A stretch of DNA of 52,178 nucleotides from contig DAIDJU010000174.1 in the NCBI GenBank assembly GCA_027451225.1, positions 1-52,178 of the forward strand, read 5' to 3'. A model generated the notes under the pieces. The model searched no databases and was not told the origin of the DNA. It worked only from the letters and a program-made list of their open reading frames with translations. Below are positions 16,210 through 24,585 of the stretch, in pieces. A program made the translations under genes and the position numbers. The stretch is from Acidocella sp. (GTDB lineage: Bacteria > Pseudomonadota > Alphaproteobacteria > Acetobacterales > Acetobacteraceae). How positions within the stretch are numbered: position 1 is the stretch's first letter; each line of letters opens with the position of its first letter.

Positions 16210-17976
16210 TCAGTCGGTACTATGGGTAATTCGGTAAAGCGTCCACCCCTCTTCATTGCTGCCCGCAGGCTTCAGCCAAGGGGGCGGCGTGCCTGCGGCG
16301 AGGGCATCCCAGAGCGTGTTTTTGGGCAGATCGGCCACCAACAGATAGCGTGATGGGCTGGGACAGAACAGTACATAAGCCGCGCCCGTAGCGGCGACTT
16401 CCGGCGGCACGGCGCTGCCCGGTGCAACGCGCCAGGCAGCACGGTCACGCATGTAGCCGGTGATGCCGTGGTGAAACAGCGAGCCTACGGTTTTTACCTG
16501 GGTGCGGTAGAGCAGTTCCGGCGCGTCCTCGGGCCCGGCCAGCACCACCTGCCCGGCCGCCTGGGCCAGCAGCGGCGCGATGCCACGCAGCTTGCAGCTT
16601 GGGTAGCTCCGCGCGGGGGGGGCTGCGGTTTCCGTCGGCGACGCCTTGGCGATTGCCGCCAGCTCTGGCACGCCGAGCGCCAGCGCCAAAATGCTCACCC
16701 GCGCCAGACTGGCGAGTTGCGGCTTCCCGGCCAACCCCACGCTTGCCTGGCTTAGCGCCACAGGCAGCATCGCCGCGCCGAAAATCGTGGAGAAGCCGAC
16801 AAAGAGCAGGAACTTGGCGCCCAGCACCAGCGCCACCGCACCACACAGGGCCAAGTATAGCCAGATGACACGTCCATCGCCGCGCGGTTTCAGCATCTCG
16901 GGCATCAGCAATGCCTGCACCCGATCCTGCCGCCGCGCTCCTCGCCATAACGCATAGGCCAGGGCGGCAGCGCCGGGGAACAGGAACATCGCCGCATCCC
17001 CCCCGCGTACCGGCATCTGTTCGGCAATAACGCCAAAGAACGCCTGAGCCTCGGCGGGTGGCAGAATGCCATACGGCCCCAGCATCACGCCCGGAAACAG
17101 CGCGACCCACACACCAAACAGCACCGCCAGCACAATGCAGCCCACGGGGCCGCGCCACGAGCGGTTGGGCAGGCGCGTCAGCACCGAACTTCCCGCCAGG
17201 AACAGGAGGCCCATTACGGCATAGACACAGGAGAGCCGGTCCACCTCGGGCGCGAAGTACCCACCCGCCGGGGGGTCGATGAACAGCCCCAGCACCAGCA
17301 CGTCGCAGCATCCTGCGGCGGTGGTGAACAGCACGCTGGCATTGGGCTCGCGGAGCCAGCGCAGCAACAGGCTGGCATAGGCCATCAGCACGAAAGGCAT
17401 GGTCTCGGGCGTGAGCCAGATGGCGAAGCCGCCGCTTAAGCCCGCGAGGAACCCCCGCCAGCTATCACCGCGCCACGCACGGGCGGTAAACCCGGCAGTA
17501 AGCGCGATCATCGCCAGCAGCAGCACATGGTAATGCACCACGCCGGGCACCGCGATGGTCATGATCCCCGGCAGCACGGCGGCGGCGAGGGCGGCGCTCC
17601 ACAGATACCGCCGCAGCGCGAAGGGCTCCACCGCCCAGGCCAGCACCGCGCCCAGAAACCCCACGCCGAGCGGCCCCAGCGCCACACCCGCGGCGAACAG
17701 CGCCTTGTGCCAGCCAATGAATGGAGCCAAAGGCGCGGCCAGCAGCCAGAGCAGCATGTCCAGCAGGCGCGACCATTCGATCATCACCCCCGCGCCGGAC
17801 TGGTCCCCCGCCACGCTGGTGAGCAGATGCCCGGCCCTGATCCCCTGCTCGATGCGCAGCAGGCGCATATAGGAATCCGGGTCCTGCAAATTGCCCGCCA
17901 GCACGGAGGGCCAAGCCCCCAGCCCAAGCAATATGTTCACTCCCGCCGCCAGCAGGAAAAGCGGGAGCAGATACAT
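16210..17976 (-). CDS. Large polytopic membrane protein, GT-C-like (STT3/PMT-type layout)
   Basis: Protein of 588 aa with about 11-12 hydrophobic segments and a soluble C-terminal part from about residue 440. Right after the first membrane span the first loop holds DPDSYMRLLRIEQG (residues 32-45), resembling the acidic metal/catalytic site of oligosaccharyltransferase-like GT-C enzymes (D-x-x-S/Y-Y-x-x-R). A second polar block, VMIEWSRLLD, follows at about 64-73. HYHVLLLAMIALTAGF and WLTPETMPF are further conserved-looking segments. It is sandwiched between a glutamate-synthase-family gene (1-bp TGATG overlap) and a GT87 gene, which supports glycosyl transfer to a lipid or protein. The assignment is by layout only. 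Confidence 0.65.
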   Translation of the reverse strand: MYLLPLFLLAAGVNILLGLGAWPSVLAGNLQDPDSYMRLLRIEQGIRAGHLLTSVAGDQSGAGVMIEWSRLLDMLLWLLAAPLAPFIGWHKALFAAGVALGPLGVGFLGAVLAWAVEPFALRRYLWSAALAAAVLPGIMTIAVPGVVHYHVLLLAMIALTAGFTARAWRGDSWRGFLAGLSGGFAIWLTPETMPFVLMAYASLLLRWLREPNASVLFTTAAGCCDVLVLGLFIDPPAGGYFAPEVDRLSCVYAVMGLLFLAGSSVLTRLPNRSWRGPVGCIVLAVLFGVWVALFPGVMLGPYGILPPAEAQAFFGVIAEQMPVRGGDAAMFLFPGAAALAYALWRGARRQDRVQALLMPEMLKPRGDGRVIWLYLALCGAVALVLGAKFLLFVGFSTIFGAAMLPVALSQASVGLAGKPQLASLARVSILALALGVPELAAIAKASPTETAAPPARSYPSCKLRGIAPLLAQAAGQVVLAGPEDAPELLYRTQVKTVGSLFHHGITGYMRDRAAWRVAPGSAVPPEVAATGAAYVLFCPSPSRYLLVADLPKNTLWDALAAGTPPPWLKPAGSNEEGWTLYRITHSTD

Positions 17977-19406
17977 CAGCCCGCTTGCGCGCGGAAACCG
18001 GCCACGCCGCGCTCGATCTCGGTGACATGCCGGGGCGCGAAATGGCTGGCATCGGTAAGGCCGCAGGAATGGGCGATGATCTCGACCTCATCACGCAGCT
18101 TTTGGGCGTAGCGGGCCACGCGCACGGCCTTGTCGGCCGGGTCCAGGCCCTTGATCAGCCGTTCATCGACGGCGGTGACGCCGGTGGGGCAACGGCCGGT
18201 GCCGCATTTCATGGCCTGGATGCAGCCCAGCGAGAACATGAAGCCGCGCGCCGAGGAGACGAAATCCGCCCCCATGCACAGCGCCCAGGCGACTTTATCC
18301 GGCGTGACCAGCTTGCCCGAGGCGATGATGCGGATGCGCTTATCCAGCCCGTATTCATGCCGCAGCCCGGCGATATAGGGCAACGCCTGGGTGATCGGCA
18401 GGCCCACGTAATCGGCCAGGGGCTCAGGCGCCGCGCCCGTGCCGCCCTCGCCGCCGTCGATCTGGATATAATCCGGGCAATGCGCCGGGTTTTCCGCGCA
18501 ATAGGCGAACCATTCATCGACGAAACCGGGATCGCCCATCACGAACTTTACCCCCACCGGCTTGCCGGTGACGGTCCGCACACGCTCGATGAACGCGCCC
18601 AGCTCGCGGATATTGCCGATATCGGTATGGCGGTTGGGGGAGATGCTGTCCTTGCCCTCCGGGATGCCGCGGATCTGGGCGATCTCGGCCGTTACCTTGT
18701 GCGCGGGCAGGATGCCGCCCTTGCCGGGCTTGGCGCCCTGGGCGAGCTTCACCTCGAACATCCGCACCTGCGGATAGGCGGCGATCTGGCGCAGCCGGTC
18801 CTCGGAGAGATTGCCGTGCTCGTCGCGCACGCCGTATTTCGCGGTGCCGATCTGCATGATCAGATCCGCCCCGCCTTCGAGGTGGAATTGTGAGAGCCCG
18901 CCCTCGCCGGTGCTCATCCACACCCCGGCCATCTTCGCCCCGCGCGAAAGCGAGGTCACCGCCGCATGGCTCAGCGCGCCGTAGGACATGCCGGAAATGT
19001 TGAAGAAGCTCTTGGCCATATACGGCTCGCGGCTGGCGCCGGGGCCAGCCGAGACGCCGATCTGCTTGCCGGAATAGGGGCGCTTGTCTTCATCCAGGAT
19101 GGGAAAGGCCGCATTGCGGAAGATGAAGCTCGGCACGTTCTCGGAACCGAAGCTGATGAGGTTGGAAAGCCCCTTGGCCGAGCGGTACACCCAGCTGCGC
19201 TCCAGCCGGTTGAACGGGCGCTCGGCCCAGTCCGGCAGGTATTGGTACTGGCGCATGTACTCGCCCCATGTCTCGGCGAAGTAGCGGACATGGCCGATAA
19301 CCGGGTAGTTGCGCAAAATGGTGTGCTTGGTCTGGCTAATGTCGTGCAGGTAAACCGCGGCAACGCCAAGCCCAAGCAGAACGATGATTAACTCCAATCC
19401 CAGCAT
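17976..19406 (-). CDS. FMN-binding glutamate synthase family protein (GltS domain)
   Basis: Protein of 476 aa with one N-terminal membrane anchor (residues 2-20) followed by the FMN/3Fe-4S barrel domain of glutamate synthase (COG0069). Marks are FFNISGMSYGALSHAAV, TGEGGLSQFH, QGAKPGKGGILP, ISPNRHTDIG, IDGGEGGTGAAP and the cysteine cluster CIQAMKCGTGRCPTG, which fits the Fe-S ligands. The glutaminase and NADPH subunits are absent, so this is not a complete glutamate synthase. Stand-alone members with a membrane anchor are common and of unknown substrate. It overlaps the GT-C gene by one base and starts 82 bp after the phoR-type gene. Confidence 0.9.
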   Translation of the reverse strand: MLGLELIIVLLGLGVAAVYLHDISQTKHTILRNYPVIGHVRYFAETWGEYMRQYQYLPDWAERPFNRLERSWVYRSAKGLSNLISFGSENVPSFIFRNAAFPILDEDKRPYSGKQIGVSAGPGASREPYMAKSFFNISGMSYGALSHAAVTSLSRGAKMAGVWMSTGEGGLSQFHLEGGADLIMQIGTAKYGVRDEHGNLSEDRLRQIAAYPQVRMFEVKLAQGAKPGKGGILPAHKVTAEIAQIRGIPEGKDSISPNRHTDIGNIRELGAFIERVRTVTGKPVGVKFVMGDPGFVDEWFAYCAENPAHCPDYIQIDGGEGGTGAAPEPLADYVGLPITQALPYIAGLRHEYGLDKRIRIIASGKLVTPDKVAWALCMGADFVSSARGFMFSLGCIQAMKCGTGRCPTGVTAVDERLIKGLDPADKAVRVARYAQKLRDEVEIIAHSCGLTDASHFAPRHVTEIERGVAGFRAQAG

Positions 19407-19488
19407 CTGGCTCCCCCATTTTCTGGAAGCGCCTGTTTAGCCGCTCCGCCTCTGGCGAGCCACCCGCGCAGGGCGAGGCTGCCATCGC

Positions 19489-20832
19489 TCAAGCGCCGCG
19501 CCCCGGCAGCCAGACAGTGAAGATGGAGCCTTTGCCGGTGTCGCTGTCGATAACCAGCCGCCCGCGATGGCGGTTGACCACGTGCTTGACGATGGCCAGC
19601 CCCAGCCCCGTACCGCCGACGGCGCGCGAGCGGCCCTTGTCCACGCGGTAGAAGCGCTCGGTCAGGCGCGGGATATGCTCGCGCGGAATGCCGATGCCCT
19701 CATCCGCCACGCTGACGGCCACGCCCCCCGGCCCGAAGCGCGGGTCCGGCACGGTGGAGGCGGTAAGCTTTATCGCCCCGCCCGGCTTGCCGTATTTCAG
19801 AGCGTTGTCGAGCAGGTTGCTGAACACCTGGGTAAGCTGGTCGGCATCGGCGGGGAGCTTGGGCAGGTCGGGCGGCACGTCCACCTGCAAGGTGGTGTTG
19901 CTGGCCTTCAGCATCGGCTCCATGCCGGCGGCGATGCGCTCCAGCAGCGGCGGCAGATGCACCAGTTCCTTGGGCGGCGAATGCTCGGAGATTTCGATGC
20001 GCGAGAGGTTGAGCAGATCGCCGATGACGCGCTGCATCCGCGCCGCCTGCTCGGCCATGATGCCCAGGAAGCTCTGCTGCGCCTCCGGGTCGTCCGCCGC
20101 CGGGCCGCGCAGGGTTTCCACGAAGCCGATCAGGCTGGCCAGCGGGGTGCGCAGCTCGTGGCTGGCATTGGCGACGAAATCGGCGCGCATCTTCTCCAGC
20201 GCGCGCTCGCGGGTGCGGTCGCTGATGAGCATGTAAACCGGCTCGCCGACGGGGATCAGCGTCACCTCCAACTCCCGCGCCACCGGCACGGCGAGCGTGA
20301 TCTCGCGCCGCACCGCCAGTTTCTGCGCCTTGGTCTCGGCCAGGGCATCGCGGATATCCGGGTGGCGCAGCAAAGCGGCCATCTCGTTGCCGAAGGCGGA
20401 AATCGCGCTGTCATTGCGCCACAGCACGCGGCCATCCGCGTCCAGCTTCATCAGCGGGTCTGGCAGGCGCTCCACCAGCGCCCGGTCCTCCCCCGCGCTG
20501 GCCTGGTTGCGGGCGCGGGAGAGGCGCTCGGCCTGGATCAGGCGGATCGCCTCCTTCCCCAGCTCGCGCATGCCCGGCACCAGCAGGGTGGTTTTGCTCG
20601 GCAGCTTCTCGGGTGCCCCGCGCAACCTGCGCAGCAGACGGGTCATCACCACCAAGTCCCGCCCGAGCAGGATGCTGAACGTTACCCCCACGGCGCTGCA
20701 CAGCGCCCAGGCGATGAGCGCCGGAAGCAGCCGCAGCTCGCCCGTGAGCACCAGTGACGCGAACACGAGGCTCGGCAGCGCGGCCAGCGCCAGGAATAGC
20801 GCGAAGGCCGCGGGCCAGGCTTTGTCGAGCAT
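19489..20832 (-). CDS. phoR: Sensor histidine kinase, PhoR type
   Basis: Membrane-bound two-component kinase of 447 aa. Two membrane helices (about 5-30 and 34-55) are followed by a PAS-like sensor (about 115-205), the HisKA domain with the phospho-acceptor His225 in FVANASHELRTPLAS, and a HATPase with the N box (FSNLLDNALKYG), G1 (DEGIGIP) and G2 (GGTGLGLAI). GGGAGG precedes the ATG. This layout and the linker FVETLRGPAADD are typical of alphaproteobacterial PhoR, which senses phosphate through PstSCAB/PhoU. Neither phoB nor pst genes are in the window, so the symbol rests on sequence resemblance alone. It lies 19 bp after the LpoA-type gene. Confidence 0.82.
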   Translation of the reverse strand: MLDKAWPAAFALFLALAALPSLVFASLVLTGELRLLPALIAWALCSAVGVTFSILLGRDLVVMTRLLRRLRGAPEKLPSKTTLLVPGMRELGKEAIRLIQAERLSRARNQASAGEDRALVERLPDPLMKLDADGRVLWRNDSAISAFGNEMAALLRHPDIRDALAETKAQKLAVRREITLAVPVARELEVTLIPVGEPVYMLISDRTRERALEKMRADFVANASHELRTPLASLIGFVETLRGPAADDPEAQQSFLGIMAEQAARMQRVIGDLLNLSRIEISEHSPPKELVHLPPLLERIAAGMEPMLKASNTTLQVDVPPDLPKLPADADQLTQVFSNLLDNALKYGKPGGAIKLTASTVPDPRFGPGGVAVSVADEGIGIPREHIPRLTERFYRVDKGRSRAVGGTGLGLAIVKHVVNRHRGRLVIDSDTGKGSIFTVWLPGRGA

Positions 20833-20851
20833 GTATCCTCCCGTGTTGCGC

Positions 20852-22177
20852 TTATGGCTGGTTGAGGCTGGCGGGGGCCGGTGAGGCGAGGCTGGGCTGG
20901 CCCGGCTGCACCGAGAACACGGCCAAGCCGCGCTTTACCGTACCGTCGGAGCGCAGAACGAGCACACCGTCAGCCCCCGTGAACCCGGAGGGCGCGGTGA
21001 GCACGCTGGTGGTGTAGCCGCCCTGGCTCCCGGCCAGCCGGGCGATGGCCGCGGCGTCGAACGCCACATCGGCGATGGCGGGCGGGGCCGCGCCATAGGC
21101 GCTCTGGTATTTGGACTCGAACGCCGCCGAAGCCGCCGGATCGGGCGCCGCGTAAAGCGCGCCGATCAGCACGCTCTGATTGGCCATCTGCGGCGCGACA
21201 TTGGCCCACAGCGCCGGGCCCAGGAACTGCACCTGCGGTGGGGTGACATCGTAATAGGGCAGGAAATTCGCCATCTCGGCCAGGGTGTTGGCGTCTGTCG
21301 CGCCGATGAACAGCGCGTTGAAGCTGGGCGGGGGAATTTGCTGGTGGCGCAGCTTGTCGGCTTGGGCGCGCCCGGCGGCGGTGCCCAGATCCTGCGCGCG
21401 CTTGATCTGGTTCATCAGCCCCTGGCCGCGATTATTGAAATCGGAGAGCTGCTCCACCGCCTGGTTCACGTTGGAGAAGCCGGGCTGGTAGAAGGTGATC
21501 TGCGGGGAGGGTTCGCCAAGCTGGGAGGTCTGGGCGCTGATCGCGTCGCTAAGGTGGTGGCCGAAATCATTGTCCGGCAGCAGGGCGGCGAGCTGGGTGC
21601 GCCCGGCATCCGCCGCGACCTGCACCACGCGCTGTACCTGCTGCGAGGGGGTGATGCCCAGCGGCCACACGCCGGAGGCCGCCACCGTGCCATCGTTGGT
21701 GAAGGCCAGCATGTTCACCCCGGCGGATTGGGCGATGGGGGCCACGGCCTTGGTCTCGGGCGAGGTGAGCGGGCCGATGATGATGCCATCCCCCGCCGCC
21801 AAGCCCGCCTGCGCCGCCGCCGCCGCCCCTTGCGGGGTGCCGCGAGTGTCCCGCACATCCAGCGCCAAGCTGCCATTGGCCGGGAAGGCCAGCTTCGCCG
21901 CATTCACCAGCGCCTGCCCCACCGGGGCGAGGCTGCCCGTGAGCGGGGCCAGCATCAGCACATTGCCCCCGGTACGGCCAACAGGTGCGGTGGGCGTGAC
22001 AGAGGGGGTAAGCTGGGCCGGACCAGCGCCAAGCTGCACTGGCGACACTTGACCGGCGCAGCCCGCAAGCGCCAGCGTGCCCCCCAGGAGTAAATATGAC
22101 CGAAGAGACAGCGCAAGACGTGAACATGGACGAGACAAATGCACGGCCCTCCGTAGGCGGGGATGTTGCGGCTTCAT
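20852..22177 (-). CDS. Penicillin-binding protein activator, LpoA/YraM-like lipoprotein
   Basis: Outer-membrane lipoprotein of 441 aa of the periplasmic-binding-protein fold that in enterobacteria stimulates PBP1A. The lipobox LALAGC lies about 40 residues from the ATG at 22177, which has GGGAGG nearby. A GTG at 22144 (GGAGG) or TTG at 22138 would give more normal signal lengths. The mature part shows MLAPLTGSLAPVGQALVNAAKLA, the ligand-type GIIIGPLTSPETKAVAPIA and FIGATDANTLAEMANFL. It lacks the TPR half of E. coli LpoA, as is usual in alphaproteobacteria. It is divergent from rsmI, as in many proteobacteria, but here the two 5' ends overlap. Confidence 0.88.
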   Translation of the reverse strand: MKPQHPRLRRAVHLSRPCSRLALSLRSYLLLGGTLALAGCAGQVSPVQLGAGPAQLTPSVTPTAPVGRTGGNVLMLAPLTGSLAPVGQALVNAAKLAFPANGSLALDVRDTRGTPQGAAAAAQAGLAAGDGIIIGPLTSPETKAVAPIAQSAGVNMLAFTNDGTVAASGVWPLGITPSQQVQRVVQVAADAGRTQLAALLPDNDFGHHLSDAISAQTSQLGEPSPQITFYQPGFSNVNQAVEQLSDFNNRGQGLMNQIKRAQDLGTAAGRAQADKLRHQQIPPPSFNALFIGATDANTLAEMANFLPYYDVTPPQVQFLGPALWANVAPQMANQSVLIGALYAAPDPAASAAFESKYQSAYGAAPPAIADVAFDAAAIARLAGSQGGYTTSVLTAPSGFTGADGVLVLRSDGTVKRGLAVFSVQPGQPSLASPAPASLNQP

Positions 22178-23013
22178 TGCCCTCCCTTGTGCTGGTTTCC
22201 ACCCCAATCGGCAACCTCCAAGATTTTTCGCCGCGCGCGCGGGAAACTCTAGCCAAGGTTGACGTGATTCTGTGTGAAGATACGCGCACAAGCGCCGCAT
22301 TGCTGCGCGCGCATGGCATTTCCACGCGCACCCAGGCGCTGCACGAACACAACGAATCGGCGCGGATCCCAGCGCTCATCGAGGCCATGCACCGCGGGAC
22401 GCGCTTCGCGCTGATCTCGGATGCCGGGACGCCGCTGGTCTCCGACCCCGGCTACCGGCTGGTGCGCGCGGCCATCGAGGCCGGGCTGAAGCTCTCGGGC
22501 ATCCCCGGCCCCAATGCGGCGCTGCTCGCCCTCACCCTCTCCGGCCTGCCGCCTCACCCTTATTTGTTCAGCGGCTTCCTGCCGCCCAAATCCGGGGCGC
22601 GGCGGGCGGCCTTCACCACGCTGCGCGGGGCGGAACTGGCCGGGCTTTCCGCCACGCATCTGGTCTACGAGGCCCCGCATCGTTTGGCCGAGTTCCTGGC
22701 CGATGCCGCCGCCGTGCTCGGCCCCCGCCCCGCCGCCGTGTGCCGTGAACTGACCAAGCATTTCGAGGAAGTGCGCCGGGGCACGCTGGCCGAGCTTGCC
22801 GCGCATTACGCCGAACATGCGCCGCGCGGGGAGATCTGCGTGGTCATCGGCCCCGCCGAGGCGCAGGAGGCCAGCGCCGAAACGCTGGACGACGCCCTGC
22901 GCACGGCGCTGGCCAGCATGTCGGTCAAGGACGCCGCGGCGGCGGTGGCCTTGGCCACGGGGCTGCCGAAGAAGCAGGTTTACGCCCGGGCGCTGGAACT
23001 GGCGCGGGAATGA
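22096..23013 (+). CDS. rsmI: 16S rRNA (cytidine(1402)-2'-O)-methyltransferase
   Basis: Modifies C1402 in the decoding centre of 16S rRNA using SAM; 305 aa. The ATG follows AGGAG at a 5-nt spacing. A 31-residue extension precedes the family start SLVLVSTPIGNLQDFSPRA. Other marks are CEDTRTSAALL, ALISDAGTPLVSDPGYRLVR, GIPGPNAALLALTLSGLP and YEAPHRLAEFL. The C-terminal tail VKDAAAAVALATGLPKKQVY is the usual small helical domain. Its first 82 bp are antisense to the start of the LpoA-type gene. It overlaps the hydrolase downstream by 4 bp; the yraN gene often found next is absent. Confidence 0.97.
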   Translation: MTEETAQDVNMDETNARPSVGGDVAASLPSLVLVSTPIGNLQDFSPRARETLAKVDVILCEDTRTSAALLRAHGISTRTQALHEHNESARIPALIEAMHRGTRFALISDAGTPLVSDPGYRLVRAAIEAGLKLSGIPGPNAALLALTLSGLPPHPYLFSGFLPPKSGARRAAFTTLRGAELAGLSATHLVYEAPHRLAEFLADAAAVLGPRPAAVCRELTKHFEEVRRGTLAELAAHYAEHAPRGEICVVIGPAEAQEASAETLDDALRTALASMSVKDAAAAVALATGLPKKQVYARALELARE

Positions 23014-23909
23014 GCGCTGCCGCCCAGCCCGTTGAGATCCCCTGCCAGGACGGCGTGCGGCTGGGCGGCCATTTATGGCGCCATGCCGGTGGAAAGCGCT
23101 GGGGCATCGCCGTGATCAACCCCGCCACGGGTGTGCTGGCGCGCTATTACCATCGCTACTCCGCCTATCTCGCCGCTAACGGTTTCGACGTCCTCACCTA
23201 TGACTACAGGGGCATAGGCGCCTCCCGCCCTGCATCACTGCGCGGCTGCCGCTATAAATGGCAGGACTGGGGAACCAAGGATTTCGACGCCGCCCTGCGC
23301 TATGCCGCCAGCCAAGCACCGGGGGCGGCGTTGGTGGTGGTGGGGCATAGCATCGGCGGGTATCTGCCCGGCTTGTCTCCCCATGCTGAGCGGATTTCGC
23401 GTCTGCTCACCGTTGGCGGGCAATATGGTTATTGGGGGGATTATGCCCGCGCCAAACGCGCCGGGCTGATCCTGAAGTGGAATATCGCCATGCCGGCCCT
23501 CACGGCGCTGTTCGGTTATTTTCCGGGCAAGCGGCTGGGCTGGCTGGAAGACCTGCCCGCCGGGGTGGTGCGCGAATGGAGCTTCCGCCGCGCCCGCATG
23601 GAGCTGGCGCACAAGCCGGAGGAACGACTCGCCATCCTGGACCGGTTCGCTGCTGTCACCGCGCCGATTCTGGCGGTTACCCTTACCGACGACGAATTCG
23701 CCACGCCCCCGGCCATCGCTCGCACGCTGCGCTACTATCGCAACGCCCCCCGCGTGGCCGTGCAACTGCGCCCCGATGACCTGGGGCACGAGCGGATCGG
23801 CCATTTCGGCCTGTTTCATGCCCGCCACGCAGCGGATTTCTGGCCCGCCACGCTGGCTTGGCTGCGCGGCGGGGAGAACCCCTGGCCGCACCGCCTGATT
23901 GAGGTTTAG
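23010..23909 (+). CDS. Alpha/beta hydrolase, COG4757-like
   Basis: Soluble hydrolase of 299 aa. VVGHSIGGYLPG carries the nucleophile elbow G-x-S-x-G (Ser at about residue 113), and YDYRGIGASRP is the oxyanion-side strand. The His in LGHERIGHFGLF is the likely catalytic one. There is no signal peptide. It overlaps rsmI by ATGA and so is very probably co-transcribed with it. The substrate is unknown; esterase or lipase-like chemistry is inferred from the fold. Confidence 0.88.
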   Translation: MSAAAQPVEIPCQDGVRLGGHLWRHAGGKRWGIAVINPATGVLARYYHRYSAYLAANGFDVLTYDYRGIGASRPASLRGCRYKWQDWGTKDFDAALRYAASQAPGAALVVVGHSIGGYLPGLSPHAERISRLLTVGGQYGYWGDYARAKRAGLILKWNIAMPALTALFGYFPGKRLGWLEDLPAGVVREWSFRRARMELAHKPEERLAILDRFAAVTAPILAVTLTDDEFATPPAIARTLRYYRNAPRVAVQLRPDDLGHERIGHFGLFHARHAADFWPATLAWLRGGENPWPHRLIEV

Positions 23910-24484
23910 GGGTAAAGCCGCCCCGTATCCCAGCCTGTTTCCGTCTTGGTGAAGGTGAAGCGGTCGTGCAGGCGGAAGTCGATCCCCTGCCAGAACTCGA
24001 AGTAATCCGGCGCCAGCTTCCAGCCGGACCAGAATTCCGGGCGGGGCACGGGCTGGCCCTGGAAGCGGGTCTCCACCTCCGCCACCCGCGACTCGAACAC
24101 CTCGCGCGAGGGCAGCGGGTGCGATTGCTGGGACGCCCAGGCGCCGATCTGGCTCATGCGCGGGCGGGAGGCGAAATAGGCGTCGGCCTGTTCATCGCTC
24201 ACCGGGGAGACCGTGCCTTCGATACGCACCTGCCGGGCCAGGCTCTTCCAGTGGAACAGCAGCGCCACATGGTTGTTGCCCTGCATCTCCCGCGCCTTGC
24301 GCGAGCCAAGATTGCCGTAGAACGAGAAACCGGTCTTGTCCCAGGACTTCAAGAGCAGAATGCGCGCGGCTGGGCGGCCATTCGGCCCCACGGTCGCCAC
24401 GGTCATGGCGTTGGGGTCGTTCTGCTCGCTGCCTTCCGCCGCGGCGAACCACTCGCCGAATTTCTTGAAGGGGTCCTCACTCAT
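23906..24484 (-). CDS. pdxH: Pyridoxamine 5'-phosphate oxidase
   Basis: FMN enzyme that makes pyridoxal 5'-phosphate from pyridoxamine or pyridoxine phosphate; 192 aa, cytosolic dimer. The ATG at 24484 (MSEDPFKKFGEWF) gives the usual length; the in-frame ATG 84 bp upstream would cover the fabI promoter. Marks are MTVATVGPNGRPAARILLLK, FYGNLGSRKAREM and SRPRMSQIGAWASQQS. WSGWKLAPDYFEFWQG and the C-terminal FTKTETGWDTGRLYP complete the family. Convergent with the hydrolase, sharing 4 bp. Confidence 0.96.
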   Translation of the reverse strand: MSEDPFKKFGEWFAAAEGSEQNDPNAMTVATVGPNGRPAARILLLKSWDKTGFSFYGNLGSRKAREMQGNNHVALLFHWKSLARQVRIEGTVSPVSDEQADAYFASRPRMSQIGAWASQQSHPLPSREVFESRVAEVETRFQGQPVPRPEFWSGWKLAPDYFEFWQGIDFRLHDRFTFTKTETGWDTGRLYP

Positions 24485-24511
24485 TGTAGAAACAAGCCTC
24501 CGGATTCTATC

Positions 24512-24534
24512 CACCCTTGATCGGGTGATATACT
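24512..24534 (+). promoter_or_regulatory. fabI promoter: extended -10 with an adjoining dyad
   Basis: TGATATACT (24526-24534) is an extended -10 (TGn-TATACT). Directly upstream lies the dyad CACCC-TTGATC-GGGTG (24512-24527), covering the place of the -35. Transcription would start near 24541, about 45 nt before fabI. A repressor or activator site is inferred from the dyad. Confidence 0.45.
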
Positions 24535-24585
24535 CTATGCCACCACCCTGCCCCAGAGACGATAGCACTACGGAGATTTACCCCC

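Noticed and set aside
22178-22300. N-terminal extension of the LpoA-type lipoprotein to 22300
   Set aside because: It would bury the signal peptide about 80 residues inside the protein and lengthen the rsmI overlap. Starts at 22177, 22144 or 22138 fit the lipobox.
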